A stretch of DNA of 48,021 nt, taken from contig JAEZHP010000140.1 of the NCBI GenBank assembly GCA_023416515.1, forward strand, positions 1 to 48,021. The letters run 5' to 3'. Below the pieces are notes generated by a model, which did not search any database, was not told the DNA's origin, and saw only the letters and a program-made list of their open reading frames with translations. Position 1 is the first letter of the stretch; every line of letters starts with the position of its first letter. Shown here one piece after another: positions 16,219 through 25,177 of the stretch. Position numbers and translations under genes: made by a program. This DNA is from Pseudomonadota bacterium (lineage in GTDB: Bacteria > Pseudomonadota > Alphaproteobacteria > Sphingomonadales > Sphingomonadaceae).

Positions 16219-16295
16219 GACGCGACTCTCTGGCGATTGGGTAAGGCCCACATCTAGGGCCGAGCGCCGGCTCGCGCCACCGCCGATTGCGCGGT

Positions 16296-17510
16296 TCAGG
16301 CCGCCAGCCGCATCTCCAGCCGGTCCCAGATTTCGACCAGGGCGGTGGTGAGCTCGCGCATCATCGCTTCGTCATGGGCAGGGCCAGGCGTGAAGCGCAG
16401 GCGCTCGGTGCCGCGTGGAACGGTCGGGTAGTTGATCGGCTGAACATAGACGCCGTACTCGGCGAGGAGGATGTCGCTGATCCGCTTCGCCTTGACCGGG
16501 TCTCCGACCATCAGCGGCACGATATGGGTCTCCGACCCCATGACCGGCAGGCCCGCCTCCGCGAACAGCCGCTTGAGCAGGGCCGCGGACTCCTGCTGAG
16601 CCTCGCGCTCGATCGAGCTCGACTTCAAATGCTTCACGCTGGCCAGAACACCCGCGACGAGCACCGGCGACAGGCTGGTGGTGAAGATGAAGCCCGGAGC
16701 ATAGCTTCGGATCACGTCGATGACGTTGCGATTGGCCGCGATATAGCCGCCCATCACTCCGAACGCCTTGCCCAGCGTGCCTTCGATGATGTCGATCCGG
16801 TGGGCTAGAGCGTCGCGCTCGGAAATCCCGCCGCCGCGCGGCCCGTACATGCCGACCGCATGGACCTCGTCGAGGAAGGTGAGCGCGCCATATTTGTCGG
16901 CCAGGTCGCAGATCGCGGCGATCGGAGCGACGTCGCCGTCCATCGAATAGACGCTCTCGAACGCGATCAGCTTGGGCGCCTCCGGGTCCTCGGCCGCAAG
17001 AAGCTCCTCGAGATGCTCGAGGTCGTTGTGCCGGAACACGCGCTTCTCGCAGCCGCTGTTCTTAATTCCAGCGATCATCGACGCGTGATTGAGCGCGTCG
17101 GAAAAGACGATGCAGCCCGGAAGCAGGCGCGCAAGCGTGGAGAGCGTCGCCTCGTTCGAGACATAGCCCGAGGTGAACAGAAGGGCTGCTTCCTTGCCGT
17201 GAAGGTCGGCAAGCTCGGCCTCGAGCTCGATATGGTAATGGCTGTTGCCGGAGATGTTGCGGGTTCCGCCAGAGCCGGCGCCGACGTTGTGAAGCGCCTC
17301 TTCCATCGCCGCGATCACCTTGGGATGCTGGCCCATGGCGAGATAGTCGTTCGAGCACCACACGGTGATCGGCTTCGGCCCGTTATGGCCGGCGAAGCAG
17401 CGCGCGTTGGGGAAGGCACCCTTGTTGCGAAGAATATCGATGAAGACGCGGTAGCGGCCTTCCTCGTGCAGGCGGTCGATCGCGTCCGCGAAGATGCGTT
17501 GATAGTCCAA
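16296..17510 (-). CDS. hemA: 5-aminolevulinate synthase (C4 pathway)
   Basis: A 404-residue PLP enzyme of the alpha-oxoamine synthase family that makes 5-aminolevulinate from glycine and succinyl-CoA, the first step of heme synthesis in alphaproteobacteria. The PLP lysine is Lys248 in EGTLGKAFG. The SNDYLAMG, GAGSGGTRNISG and FTTSLSP motifs agree with ALAS and not with a KBL or BioF relative. The start codon is TTG 17510, eight bases after AGGGAAAAG. It sits upstream of rpiB-glyA on the same strand with 77 bases between, so glycine made by GlyA is a substrate of its neighbour. Confidence 0.97.
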   Translation of the reverse strand: MDYQRIFADAIDRLHEEGRYRVFIDILRNKGAFPNARCFAGHNGPKPITVWCSNDYLAMGQHPKVIAAMEEALHNVGAGSGGTRNISGNSHYHIELEAELADLHGKEAALLFTSGYVSNEATLSTLARLLPGCIVFSDALNHASMIAGIKNSGCEKRVFRHNDLEHLEELLAAEDPEAPKLIAFESVYSMDGDVAPIAAICDLADKYGALTFLDEVHAVGMYGPRGGGISERDALAHRIDIIEGTLGKAFGVMGGYIAANRNVIDVIRSYAPGFIFTTSLSPVLVAGVLASVKHLKSSSIEREAQQESAALLKRLFAEAGLPVMGSETHIVPLMVGDPVKAKRISDILLAEYGVYVQPINYPTVPRGTERLRFTPGPAHDEAMMRELTTALVEIWDRLEMRLAA

Positions 17511-17591
17511 GGCTGAGCTTTTCCCTGCGCTTCGCGCGATCTTTAGCGGAAAATGGCCCCCTAAGGCGAGTGCGAACGAATCTCAACTGCT

Positions 17592-18383
17592 TCAGAGAAT
17601 CGCAACCCGAGTGAAGCCGTAGCCGGCGAGCGCCGGCGCGAGCGGCTGGGGATCGAAGTCGCGGCCGGTGAACAGGGCGACGTCGCCGCCCGACTGCTCC
17701 GGCCAGTTAAGGTCGCGGGTCCACCAGGCCACTCGGCGCGCGATTCCCTCCTTGCCGTCAACGAAGGCGAGAGGGCGCGGCGCCGCCGCCTTCAGTTGAT
17801 CCTGCACGAGCGGAAAGTGGGTGCAGGCGAGGACCACCGTGTCCATCCGGTCGCCGCCAGGCTGGTCGAGCAGTCCGTCGAGGATGGCGCGATAATCGCC
17901 GAGAGGATTCTCCCGCCCTCGCAAATGAGCCTCGGCCAGGTCGACCAGCCGGGCCGACCCGTGGCGCAGGATCGTGCAATCGGCGGCGAATTCGGCTGCG
18001 AGCCGGTCCACATAAGGCTGGACCACCGTCGCATCGGTGCCGAGAACCCCGATCACCCGGCTCTTCGAGAGCGCCGCCGCGGGCTTGATCGCCGGAACCG
18101 TGCCGACGATGGTGAGGTCCAGGGCAGCCCTGACGGTATCGAGCGCGATCGTCGAGGCGGTGTTGCACGCAATCACGATCAGCTCGGGATCGTAGCGCTC
18201 GGCGAGCCGCCCGAGCAGGGCCGGCACCCGCGCCTCGATCTCCTCCGGCCGCTTCGTGCCATAGGGATAGAAGGCGCTGTCGGCTGCATAGACGATCGGT
18301 GCGTTGGGAAGCAGCGCGCGAACGGCGCTGACGACCGACAGGCCGCCCACGCCGGAATCGAAGATGAGGAGCGGGCGGGTCAC
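17592..18383 (-). CDS. murI: Glutamate racemase
   Basis: A 263-residue cofactor-independent racemase supplying D-glutamate for peptidoglycan. The two catalytic cysteines are Cys73 (IACNTAST) and Cys187 (LACTHFPL). Asp9-Ser10 in FDSGVGG and YPYGTK are also present. The start is GTG 18383. It is divergent from plsY, with 55 bases between the starts, and is followed by hemA after 81 bases. Confidence 0.97.
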   Translation of the reverse strand: MTRPLLIFDSGVGGLSVVSAVRALLPNAPIVYAADSAFYPYGTKRPEEIEARVPALLGRLAERYDPELIVIACNTASTIALDTVRAALDLTIVGTVPAIKPAAALSKSRVIGVLGTDATVVQPYVDRLAAEFAADCTILRHGSARLVDLAEAHLRGRENPLGDYRAILDGLLDQPGGDRMDTVVLACTHFPLVQDQLKAAAPRPLAFVDGKEGIARRVAWWTRDLNWPEQSGGDVALFTGRDFDPQPLAPALAGYGFTRVAIL

Positions 18384-18438
18384 GCGGGTGGACTAGCGAC
18401 CTTGTCATTGGCTAGGCAAGGCGGGTGGGGGCTTTCCG

Positions 18439-19047
18439 GTGAACATCGATCTCGTCCTTCCCGTTTTGGTCGTCGTGCTGAGCTATTTGCTCGGCTCGAT
18501 CCCGTTCGGCCTTCTGCTCACCCGCGCCGCCGGTCTCGGCGACGTGCGCTCGATCGGCTCGGGCAATATCGGCGCGACCAACGTGCTTCGAACCGGCCAC
18601 AAGGGTATCGCCGCTGCGACCCTGCTTCTCGACGCAGGCAAGGGCGCCGCCGCGGTGCTCATCGTCCGCTGCTGCGTCCCGGGCGACGATGGCCTGCTCG
18701 AGCCGCTCGCCGCCGGAGCGGCTTTGATCGGCCACATCTATCCGGTCTGGCTCGGCTTCAAGGGCGGCAAGGGGGTCGCGACCTTCCTCGGAATCGCCTT
18801 CGCGCTCGCTTGGCCGATCGGCGCCGTCGCCGCCGCCCTGTGGCTGCTCGGCCTCGCTCTGACTCGGATCTCCTCGGTCGGGGGCCTCGCCGCGGCGCTG
18901 AGCGCTCCGATCACGGCCTGGTGGCTGGGGCAGCCTCGACTCGCCCTGCTGTTCGCCGCGGTCGCGTTGCTCGTCTTCTGGAAGCACCGCGAGAATATCC
19001 GCCGGCTCATCGCGGGCACCGAGCCCAGGGTCGGCGCCAACAAGTGA
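18439..19047 (+). CDS. plsY: Acyl-phosphate:glycerol-3-phosphate acyltransferase
   Basis: A 202-residue integral membrane enzyme that acylates glycerol-3-phosphate with acyl-phosphate, the first step of phospholipid synthesis. The three PlsY signature motifs are visible: GSIPFG near residue 19, SGNIGATN near 41 and FKGGKGVATF near 108. Several hydrophobic helices fit the five-to-seven-helix topology. GTG 18439 follows a GGGGG ribosome site. It overlaps dprA by four bases (GTGA). Confidence 0.97.
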   Translation: MNIDLVLPVLVVVLSYLLGSIPFGLLLTRAAGLGDVRSIGSGNIGATNVLRTGHKGIAAATLLLDAGKGAAAVLIVRCCVPGDDGLLEPLAAGAALIGHIYPVWLGFKGGKGVATFLGIAFALAWPIGAVAAALWLLGLALTRISSVGGLAAALSAPITAWWLGQPRLALLFAAVALLVFWKHRENIRRLIAGTEPRVGANK

Positions 19048-20132
19048 GCGCGCCCTCGGACCAGATCGCCCGTCTGAGGCTGATCCGCTCCGACAATATC
19101 GGCCCCGTCACCTACTTCCAGCTCCTCGCCCGCTTCGGCTCGGCCGAAGCCGCGCTTGCGGCAATTCCGGATCTCGCCGCCCGCGGGGGCGGCCGCGCGC
19201 CTCGCCTCGCGTCGAGGGCGCAGGTCGAGCGCGAGATGGAGGAGGTGGCCCGCCTCGGCGCCGACTATGTCTTCCTCGGAACCCCCGGCTATCCGGCCCT
19301 GCTCGCCGAGCTCGAGACCGCGCCTCCGGCCCTGATCGTCCGTGGGCATCGCCATCTGTTCGATCGCCAGGCCGTCGCCATGGTCGGCGCCCGAAACGCC
19401 TCCGCCGCCGCCTGCCGCTTCGCCCGAATGCTCGCCCAGGCGCTTGGCGAGGCGGGGGTCGTGGTCGTCTCCGGCCTCGCCCGCGGAATCGACAGCGCCG
19501 CTCATGACGGCGCCCTCGCAACCGGCACGATCGGAGTCATCGCGGGCGGAATTGACGTCGTCTATCCTCCCGAGAACGAGGCGCGCCAGGCTGCCGTCGC
19601 CGCCCAAGGTCTGCTCCTCGCCGAGCAACCGCCCGGAACCGAGCCGCGCGCCCGCCACTTCCCCTATCGCAACCGGATCATCGCCGGCCTCGGCCACGGC
19701 ACCGTGGTGGTCGAGGCGGCGCCCAAGTCGGGCTCGCTGATCACCGCGCGCTGCGCGACCGAGTTCGGCCGCGAGGTGATGGCGGTTCCCGGCTCGCCGC
19801 TCGATCCCCGCGCCCAGGGCTGCAACCTCCTCATCCGCGAAGGCGCGACGCTCGTCCAAAGCGCCGACGACGTGCTCGAGGCGCTCCGCCCCCTCCACCT
19901 CGGCCCGATCGCCCAGCCGAGCCGCGACTTCGGAGCATCGCCCACCCCCGCCGACGCCGCGGAGACCGAACGCCGAATCGTCACCGACCTGCTCGGCCCG
20001 GTCCCGGTCCCGGTCGACGAACTGGTCCGCCAGAGCGGCCTCCCGCCGGCGATCGTGCAGACAATATTGCTCGAACTCGAACTCGCCGGCCGCCTCGAAC
20101 GGCATGCCGGGGGCAAGGTCAGCCTGCTTTAG
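19044..20132 (+). CDS. dprA: DNA processing protein DprA
   Basis: A 362-residue protein that binds incoming single-stranded DNA and loads RecA in natural transformation. An N-terminal SAM-like segment is followed by the Rossmann-type DprA domain (AMVGARNASA near residue 113, SGLARGIDSAAH, GGIDVVYPPEN, PYRNRIIAGL, SGSLITAR). A C-terminal winged-helix-like DML1 domain ends the protein. The start is GTG 19044, overlapping plsY. A longer open frame upstream crosses murI and plsY and is not coding. DprA is also widespread in bacteria not known to be competent. Confidence 0.96.
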   Translation: MSAPSDQIARLRLIRSDNIGPVTYFQLLARFGSAEAALAAIPDLAARGGGRAPRLASRAQVEREMEEVARLGADYVFLGTPGYPALLAELETAPPALIVRGHRHLFDRQAVAMVGARNASAAACRFARMLAQALGEAGVVVVSGLARGIDSAAHDGALATGTIGVIAGGIDVVYPPENEARQAAVAAQGLLLAEQPPGTEPRARHFPYRNRIIAGLGHGTVVVEAAPKSGSLITARCATEFGREVMAVPGSPLDPRAQGCNLLIREGATLVQSADDVLEALRPLHLGPIAQPSRDFGASPTPADAAETERRIVTDLLGPVPVPVDELVRQSGLPPAIVQTILLELELAGRLERHAGGKVSLL

Positions 20133-20141
20133 GGAAGGCGC

Positions 20142-21104
20142 TCACGGCGCCCAGCGGCGCTCTCGGATCCAGCGGCTGGCGAGATATTTGGTGCCGCTCG
20201 TCACCGGCAGGCTGGCATGCTCCGACATCATGTCCGGCCGCCCGTCGGCAAGCGCGCTTCGAAACAGCAAGGCGTCGCCCTTGTGGCCTTTGACGCTCAC
20301 GCCTGCCTTGGGGAAAACCGTCTCGCCGCCGCGATAATCGTCGTTGAGATAGACCAGTGCGGTGAGGAAGCGCTGGTTGGCCGCCGCGCGTACGAAGTCG
20401 AGATGCCGGTGATATTGCTGGCCCGGCTGGTAGCGCAGGATCTGCATCGCCTCGCCTTGCTCCGCCGAGGTTCCGCTGATCGCGGCGAGGCGGCGGGTGA
20501 GGGCGTGAGTGGCCGGGTCCTCCATCAGCCAGCCGATCGCCGCTCCGTCCGAAGTCCGAATGGGGTCGCGCACCTGGCGCCCCAGCGAGTCGTTGACGAT
20601 CGAGGGCGCGTAGCCGGGCTCGGCGAGGCCCCGCAGGAAATCGCATTCGGCCGCCGTGAACAGCCGCGGGAACAGGGTGACTTCGGGAGAGGTGCTGAGC
20701 GGCTCGCCCGCCGGGGTCGACAGCGGATCTCCGGCCTCGTCGATCGCCATTCGCTCGACCGCTTTCAGTACGGCAAGCCGGGCGGCTTGGGCCCGCGCCT
20801 CCGCCCGAAGCCGCGCCAGCGCCAGCGGCCAGTCGCGCGGCCCGGCGATGCCGCTGGCGAGCAGGTTGGTGTAGCAGACCGCGCCCGACACATTGCCCGC
20901 CTCTCCGGCACGCCGGTAGAGATCGCGCGCCGCGGGCAGATCCTGAGGCACCATTCCGCCGCGCCATTTCATCTCCGCGAGAGTGAACAGCGCCTCCGGG
21001 TCCGCCCGCGCCGCGAGCTGGTTGACGATGAGGATTGCCTCGGCATTTCGGCCCGCCTGCGACAGCGCGAAAGCCTGGCGGAGCTGGGGATTCTGCGGCT
21101 GCAC
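20142..21104 (-). CDS. 2OG-Fe(II) oxygenase (prolyl 4-hydroxylase-like) with Sel1-like N-terminus
   Basis: About 320 residues. The N-terminal third (EALFTLAEMKWRGG, DLPAARDLYRRAGEAGN) resembles Sel1/TPR-type helical repeats. The C-terminal half is a double-stranded beta-helix dioxygenase with iron ligands His234 and Asp236 (HRHLDF), distal His296 (SEHAS) and 2-oxoglutarate-binding Lys306 (GTKYLASRW). The start is uncertain: I use GTG 21104, where the repeat-like part begins, but TTG 21161 would add 19 Pro-rich residues. It converges on dprA and sits in the block that separates plsY-dprA from topA. It may hydroxylate a protein prolyl residue or a small molecule. The target is unknown. Confidence 0.85.
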   Translation of the reverse strand: MQPQNPQLRQAFALSQAGRNAEAILIVNQLAARADPEALFTLAEMKWRGGMVPQDLPAARDLYRRAGEAGNVSGAVCYTNLLASGIAGPRDWPLALARLRAEARAQAARLAVLKAVERMAIDEAGDPLSTPAGEPLSTSPEVTLFPRLFTAAECDFLRGLAEPGYAPSIVNDSLGRQVRDPIRTSDGAAIGWLMEDPATHALTRRLAAISGTSAEQGEAMQILRYQPGQQYHRHLDFVRAAANQRFLTALVYLNDDYRGGETVFPKAGVSVKGHKGDALLFRSALADGRPDMMSEHASLPVTSGTKYLASRWIRERRWAP

Positions 21105-21262
21105 GCGCAAGCTATGCCATCGTCGTCCTTGGCCCGCCAGAGCGGGCGCGGGGTCCGCCAATCATCGCTCCGTCGCTCCGGATGAGCGGAGCAACGAAAA
21201 GTCTGGGCGTAGGCATTGTTACGGCGCTGGCAGGACCCTAACTGACAGTTCAGGAGCAGAGC

Positions 21263-21616
21263 GTGGCTGAGAAAGTCGAGACGAAGGGGAAGCAGGGGCC
21301 GGTCACGGTCCTCACGCTCCTGTTCGGCCTGCTCATCGGCCTCTCCGGTCCCGGTGCCCAGCTCCAGACCGATCCGGGCACTGCCCGCCTCGGCGCTGGC
21401 GAGGTCGTCCGCACCACTTCGGGCCTTCGTCTCGGCAGCCGTTCGAGCGACGATAATCCCGACGATCAGGGTCTCGCCCTGGTCCCGCCCGCTCCGCGGA
21501 TCGTTACCGAGCTGGTTTCGGTCCGCCCGGCGGCTGCGACGGTTCCGGCGGCTGCAAACGCCGCAGCCCTAGCGCCGCACCTCCACTATCACGCCCGGGC
21601 GCCTCCAGCCGCCTGA
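21263..21616 (+). CDS. Hypothetical single-helix protein with Ala/Pro-rich tail
   Basis: A 117-residue protein from GTG 21263, preceded by AGGAGCAGAGC. A basic N-terminus (KVETKGKQG) leads into one hydrophobic segment (about residues 14-28, VLTLLFGLLIGLSG), then a disordered Gly/Ser/Asp stretch and an Ala/Pro/His-rich end. It could be a membrane-anchored or poorly cleaved secreted protein. I recognise no family. The good ribosome site supports translation. The tail composition is low complexity. Confidence 0.5.
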   Translation: MAEKVETKGKQGPVTVLTLLFGLLIGLSGPGAQLQTDPGTARLGAGEVVRTTSGLRLGSRSSDDNPDDQGLALVPPAPRIVTELVSVRPAAATVPAAANAAALAPHLHYHARAPPAA

Positions 21617-21710
21617 GCAGGCCGCTTCGACGGTCCCATCACGATGATGACAACGGGTCACCCGCCGATCGCGCCTGAGCGCCGGCGGACCCCTGATGCT
21701 GGAGAATGAA

Positions 21711-21887
21711 ATGTCTGCATCTACCTATCGCCTCACCCGGATCCACAGCAGCCTCGACGAGGCGATCCGGAGCGAGACCCGGCGCCGGCTGCCCGATTCC
21801 CTTCGGCTGCTTCGCCTCAAGAAGATGAAGCTGGCGGTGAAGGACCGGCTCGCAGCGCTGATGAGCAGGGATATGGCCGCCGCCTAA
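21711..21887 (+). CDS. DUF465 (YdcH-type) family protein
   Basis: A 58-residue helical protein. The motif HSSLDEAIRSE, then a run of basic residues and LRLKKMKLAVKDRL, is the DUF465 pattern of two charged helices. The start is ATG 21711, shortly after GGAGAA. An in-frame ATG at 21696 would add five residues. DUF465 proteins are common in alphaproteobacteria and of unknown function. It is followed by a long GC hairpin and lies 287 bases before topA. Confidence 0.8.
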   Translation: MSASTYRLTRIHSSLDEAIRSETRRRLPDSLRLLRLKKMKLAVKDRLAALMSRDMAAA

Positions 21888-21901
21888 GCCCCGGCGGTCA
21901 T

Positions 21902-21933
21902 GGCCGGCGCCCGCCCCTCTCCGGGCGCCGGCC
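21902..21933 (+). terminator. Perfect 12-bp GC hairpin after DUF465 gene
   Basis: The arms 21902-21913 and 21922-21933 (GGCCGGCGCCCG and its reverse complement) enclose an 8-nt pyrimidine loop. An outer GCCCCGG/CCGGGGC pair nests around it. It lies 14 bases past the stop codon. There is no T-run, so it may stop transcription poorly or act in RNA stability. Confidence 0.55.
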
Positions 21934-22049
21934 TCACCGGGGCCTCCCCCAATCTGCCGCCCGAACCTCTTGAAAAATAGGATTTCGTCTGGTGCAAGCT
22001 TCTGGATGAGTCCGCCGCTGCAAAACCCTCGCCGCCGTCGAACCACTTC

Positions 22050-22082
22050 AAGTTCACGGATTCTGCGCGAGACCGTGAACTT
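22050..22082. promoter_or_regulatory. 10-bp inverted repeat upstream of topA
   Basis: AAGTTCACGG (22050-22059) and CCGTGAACTT (22073-22082) are perfect inverted arms, 23 bases centre to centre (two helical turns), and end 92 bases before the topA start. GAACTT is repeated again at 22086-22091. The geometry fits a dimeric regulator site. It could also form an RNA hairpin. No factor can be named. Confidence 0.45.
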
Positions 22083-22174
22083 CATGAACTTAGCCCGTTC
22101 CGCCGCCGCCGCTTGACGGCTATCGCCGCGGCCCACCACCCTATGCGCGTACACGTGAGGGATCGCCGCTCCAT

Positions 22175-24706
22175 ATGAAGCTCGTCGTCGTTGAGTCGCC
22201 TGCCAAGGCGAAGACCATCGAGAAATATCTCGGCCCGGGGTACCGGGTGCTCGCCTCCTACGGTCACGTCCGCGATCTGCCGCCCAAGGACGGCTCGGTC
22301 GATCCGGACGAAGGCTTCGCGATGCAGTGGGAGACCTATGCGGACAAGACCAAGCAGGTCCGCGCAATCTCCGACGAGGCGAAGAAGGCCGACACCCTGA
22401 TCCTCGCGACCGACCCTGACCGCGAGGGTGAGGCGATCAGCTGGCATGTCCAGGAAATCCTTCGCAATCGCCGGATCCTGCCCAAGCAGGTCGAGCGGGT
22501 GACGTTCAATGCCATCACCAAGTCGGCAGTGAGCCAGGCGATGGAGAAGCCGCGCCAGCTCGACGAGGATCTGATCGACGCCTACCGCGCTCGCCGCGCG
22601 CTCGACTACCTCGTCGGCTTCACGCTCTCGCCGGTGCTGTGGCGAAAGCTTCCGGGCGCCAAGTCGGCCGGCCGAGTCCAGTCGGTGACTCTGCGCCTGA
22701 TCGTCGACCGCGAGCGCGAGATCGAGCTTTTCAAGCCGCAGGAATATTGGAGCGTCACCGCGACTCTGGCACAAGAGGGGACGGAGTTCCTTGCCCGCCT
22801 TGTCCGCTTCGAAGGCGACAAGATCGACCGTCTCACCATAGGCGACGAAGGCGCTGCGATGCGCGCCAAGGCGGCGGTCGAGGCCGGCCGATTCACCGTC
22901 GCCTCGGTCGAGACCAAGCCGTTCACCCGCAATCCGCCGGCGCCGTTCACCACCTCGACCCTTCAGCAGGAAGCGGCGCGCAAGCTCGGCTTCTCGGCAA
23001 GCCACACGATGCGGGTGGCTCAGGACCTCTATGAAAGCGGCGCGATCACCTACATGCGGACCGACGGCGTCCAGATGGCTCCCGAAGCGATCCGTGACGC
23101 CCGCGCCGCCATCGAGCGCCGCTTCGGCCCGCACAACGTGCCGAGCCGCCCGCGAGTCTACGAGACCAAGGCCAAGAACGCGCAGGAGGCCCACGAGGCG
23201 ATCCGGCCCACCGACTTCGAGCGCGACCATGTCGGCTCGGGGGACCAGAGCCGGCTCTACGAGCTGGTGTGGAAGCGCGCGCTTGCGAGCCAGATGGAGT
23301 CGGCGCGGCTGGAGCGCACCACGGTCGAGTTGACCGACGAGAGCGGCAAGCACGCGCTTCGCGCCACCGGCCAGGTCGTTCTCTTCCCTGGCTTCCTCGC
23401 CCTCTACGAGGAAGGGCGCGACGACGAGGCGGCCGAGGACGAGCGCCGGCTCCCCAAGATCGCCGAGGGCGATAGCCCGGACAAGCGCCGGGTCCATGCC
23501 GAGCAGCATTTCACCCAGCCGCCGCCGCGTTATTCCGAGGCGAGCCTCGTCAAGAAGATGGAGGAGCTCGGCATCGGCCGCCCCTCGACCTACGCCGCCA
23601 CTCTTCAGACGCTTAAGGACCGCTCCTACGTCCGCGCGGAGAAGAACCGGCTCCATCCCGAGGAGAGCGGGCGGCTTCTGACCGCGTTCCTGGAGCGCTT
23701 CTTCGAACGCTATGTGAGCTACGACTTCACCGCCCATCTCGAGGACGAGCTCGACGACATTTCCGGCGGGCGGATGAATTGGCAGGCGGTGCTCGAGGCC
23801 TTCTGGCGCGACTTCAAGCCGAAGACCGCCGAGGTGATGGAGCAGAAGCCCTCCGACATCACCGCCGCGCTCGACGAGTTCCTCGCGCCCTTCCTGTTCC
23901 CGGAGAAGGCCGACGGCACGGATCCCCGCCTGTGTCCGGCCTGCGGCGAAGGCCGGCTCGGGCTTCGCGGCGGCCGCTTCGGCGCCTTCGTCGCCTGCTC
24001 CAATTACCCGGAGTGCAAGTTCACCCGCCGCTTCGCCCAGGGCGGCGAGGGGGCTGCCGAGGACACCGGTCCGCAGATGCTCGGCCAGGATGATGAGGGG
24101 GTGGACATCTCCCTGCGCAGCGGGCGCTTCGGGCCCTATGTCCAGCTTGGCGATGCCAAGGACGCCAAGCGCTCGTCGGTGCCGAAGGATGTTCCGCTGG
24201 CGGACGTCGATCTTGGTTGGGCGCTCAAGCTTCTGTCGCTTCCGCGCGAGGTCGGCACACATCCGGAAAGCGGCAAGCCGATCACTGCAAGCATCGGCCG
24301 CTACGGACCCTATCTCGCTCATGACGGCAAATATGCGAAGCTTGGGAGCACCGCCGAGGTGTTCGAGACCGGAATGAACGCCGCCGTCGTCAAGCTCGCG
24401 GAGGCGGCGGCCGGCGGCGGCCGGGCGCGCGGTTCGCGCGAGCCGCTGAAGGTCCTCGGGCCGCATCCCCGTACCGAGGCCGAGCTCAAAGTGATGGAAG
24501 GCCGCTTCGGGCCCTATGTCACCGACGGTACCACCAACGCGACCCTGCCCAAGACGGTGAAGCCGGAGGAGCTGACCCTTGAGGAAGGCGCCCAGCTGAT
24601 CGACGAGCGCGCCGCCAAGGGGCCGCCGGCCAAGGGCAAGGGCCGCAAGGCGCCTGCCAAGAAGGCCGCTCCGAAGAAGGCTGCTTCGAAGGGGAAGAAG
24701 AGATGA
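22175..24706 (+). CDS. topA: DNA topoisomerase I
   Basis: An 843-residue type IA topoisomerase that relaxes negative supercoils. The TOPRIM domain has Glu7 (VVESPAKA) and the Asp80-Asp82-Glu84 group (TDPDREGE). The catalytic tyrosine is Tyr293 in ITYMRTDGV. One C4 zinc finger starts near residue 587 (CPACGEG, then CSNYPEC). Several C-terminal Top1 repeats follow (GRFGPYV type, at least three copies), ending in a Lys/Ala-rich tail that probably binds DNA. The start is ATG 22175. It overlaps the FKBP gene by four bases. plsY-dprA-topA is a common alphaproteobacterial order, here interrupted by three genes. Confidence 0.98.
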   Translation: MKLVVVESPAKAKTIEKYLGPGYRVLASYGHVRDLPPKDGSVDPDEGFAMQWETYADKTKQVRAISDEAKKADTLILATDPDREGEAISWHVQEILRNRRILPKQVERVTFNAITKSAVSQAMEKPRQLDEDLIDAYRARRALDYLVGFTLSPVLWRKLPGAKSAGRVQSVTLRLIVDREREIELFKPQEYWSVTATLAQEGTEFLARLVRFEGDKIDRLTIGDEGAAMRAKAAVEAGRFTVASVETKPFTRNPPAPFTTSTLQQEAARKLGFSASHTMRVAQDLYESGAITYMRTDGVQMAPEAIRDARAAIERRFGPHNVPSRPRVYETKAKNAQEAHEAIRPTDFERDHVGSGDQSRLYELVWKRALASQMESARLERTTVELTDESGKHALRATGQVVLFPGFLALYEEGRDDEAAEDERRLPKIAEGDSPDKRRVHAEQHFTQPPPRYSEASLVKKMEELGIGRPSTYAATLQTLKDRSYVRAEKNRLHPEESGRLLTAFLERFFERYVSYDFTAHLEDELDDISGGRMNWQAVLEAFWRDFKPKTAEVMEQKPSDITAALDEFLAPFLFPEKADGTDPRLCPACGEGRLGLRGGRFGAFVACSNYPECKFTRRFAQGGEGAAEDTGPQMLGQDDEGVDISLRSGRFGPYVQLGDAKDAKRSSVPKDVPLADVDLGWALKLLSLPREVGTHPESGKPITASIGRYGPYLAHDGKYAKLGSTAEVFETGMNAAVVKLAEAAAGGGRARGSREPLKVLGPHPRTEAELKVMEGRFGPYVTDGTTNATLPKTVKPEELTLEEGAQLIDERAAKGPPAKGKGRKAPAKKAAPKKAASKGKKR

Positions 24707-25176
24707 TTTCGATCCGCCTTCTCGGGTTGGCCGGACTGGTCGCCGCGACCGCCGCTTGCGGCGATGGCAACCAGCCCCCCGCAACGTCGGCCACCAACAC
24801 TCTGGGCGCCGCTCCGCAAGGCAGCGCGACCGACTGGCAGCGTACGCCAAGCGGCATCCAGTATCGCCGAATCAGCGGCACCGGCACCGGCCCCAAGCCG
24901 AGCCCCACCGACACGGTGACGATCCACTATATCGGCAAGCTGATGGACGGCACCGAGTTCGACAGCTCGTTCCGCGCCGGCGAGCCGGTCACGATGGCGC
25001 TGCCGTCGCTCATCCCCGGCTGGCGCGAGGGCGTGCCGCTGATGAGCGTCGGCGACGTCTATGAGTTCGTGATCCCGCCCGAGCTTGGCTACGGCGCTTC
25101 CGCCGCGGGCCCGATTCCGCCCAACTCGACGCTCCACTTCACCATCGGACTGATCGGGATCGGCGGCCAGGGCTAG
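24703..25176 (+). CDS. FKBP-type peptidyl-prolyl isomerase lipoprotein
   Basis: A 157-residue lipoprotein. The signal ends in lipobox ATAAC (Cys19), followed by a low-complexity linker and one FKBP domain from about residue 50 (VTIHYIGKLMDGTEFDSSF, LIPGWREGVPLM, IPPELGYGA). Key FKBP pocket residues Tyr, Asp and Trp appear in place. It should catalyse proline isomerisation in periplasmic protein folding. ATG 24703 overlaps the topA stop (ATGA), so a cell-envelope foldase is translationally coupled to topoisomerase I. Confidence 0.93.
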   Translation: MISIRLLGLAGLVAATAACGDGNQPPATSATNTLGAAPQGSATDWQRTPSGIQYRRISGTGTGPKPSPTDTVTIHYIGKLMDGTEFDSSFRAGEPVTMALPSLIPGWREGVPLMSVGDVYEFVIPPELGYGASAAGPIPPNSTLHFTIGLIGIGGQG

Positions 25177-25177
25177 A

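Noticed and set aside
17796..19043. Upstream extension of the dprA frame
   Set aside because: It passes antisense through murI and out of frame through plsY. GTG 19044 gives a normal-length DprA with a GTGA overlap.
22082..24850. A 922-codon open frame on the minus strand opposite topA
   Set aside because: It is a shadow of GC-rich topA codons. Its sequence has no recognisable domain, while topA is unmistakable.
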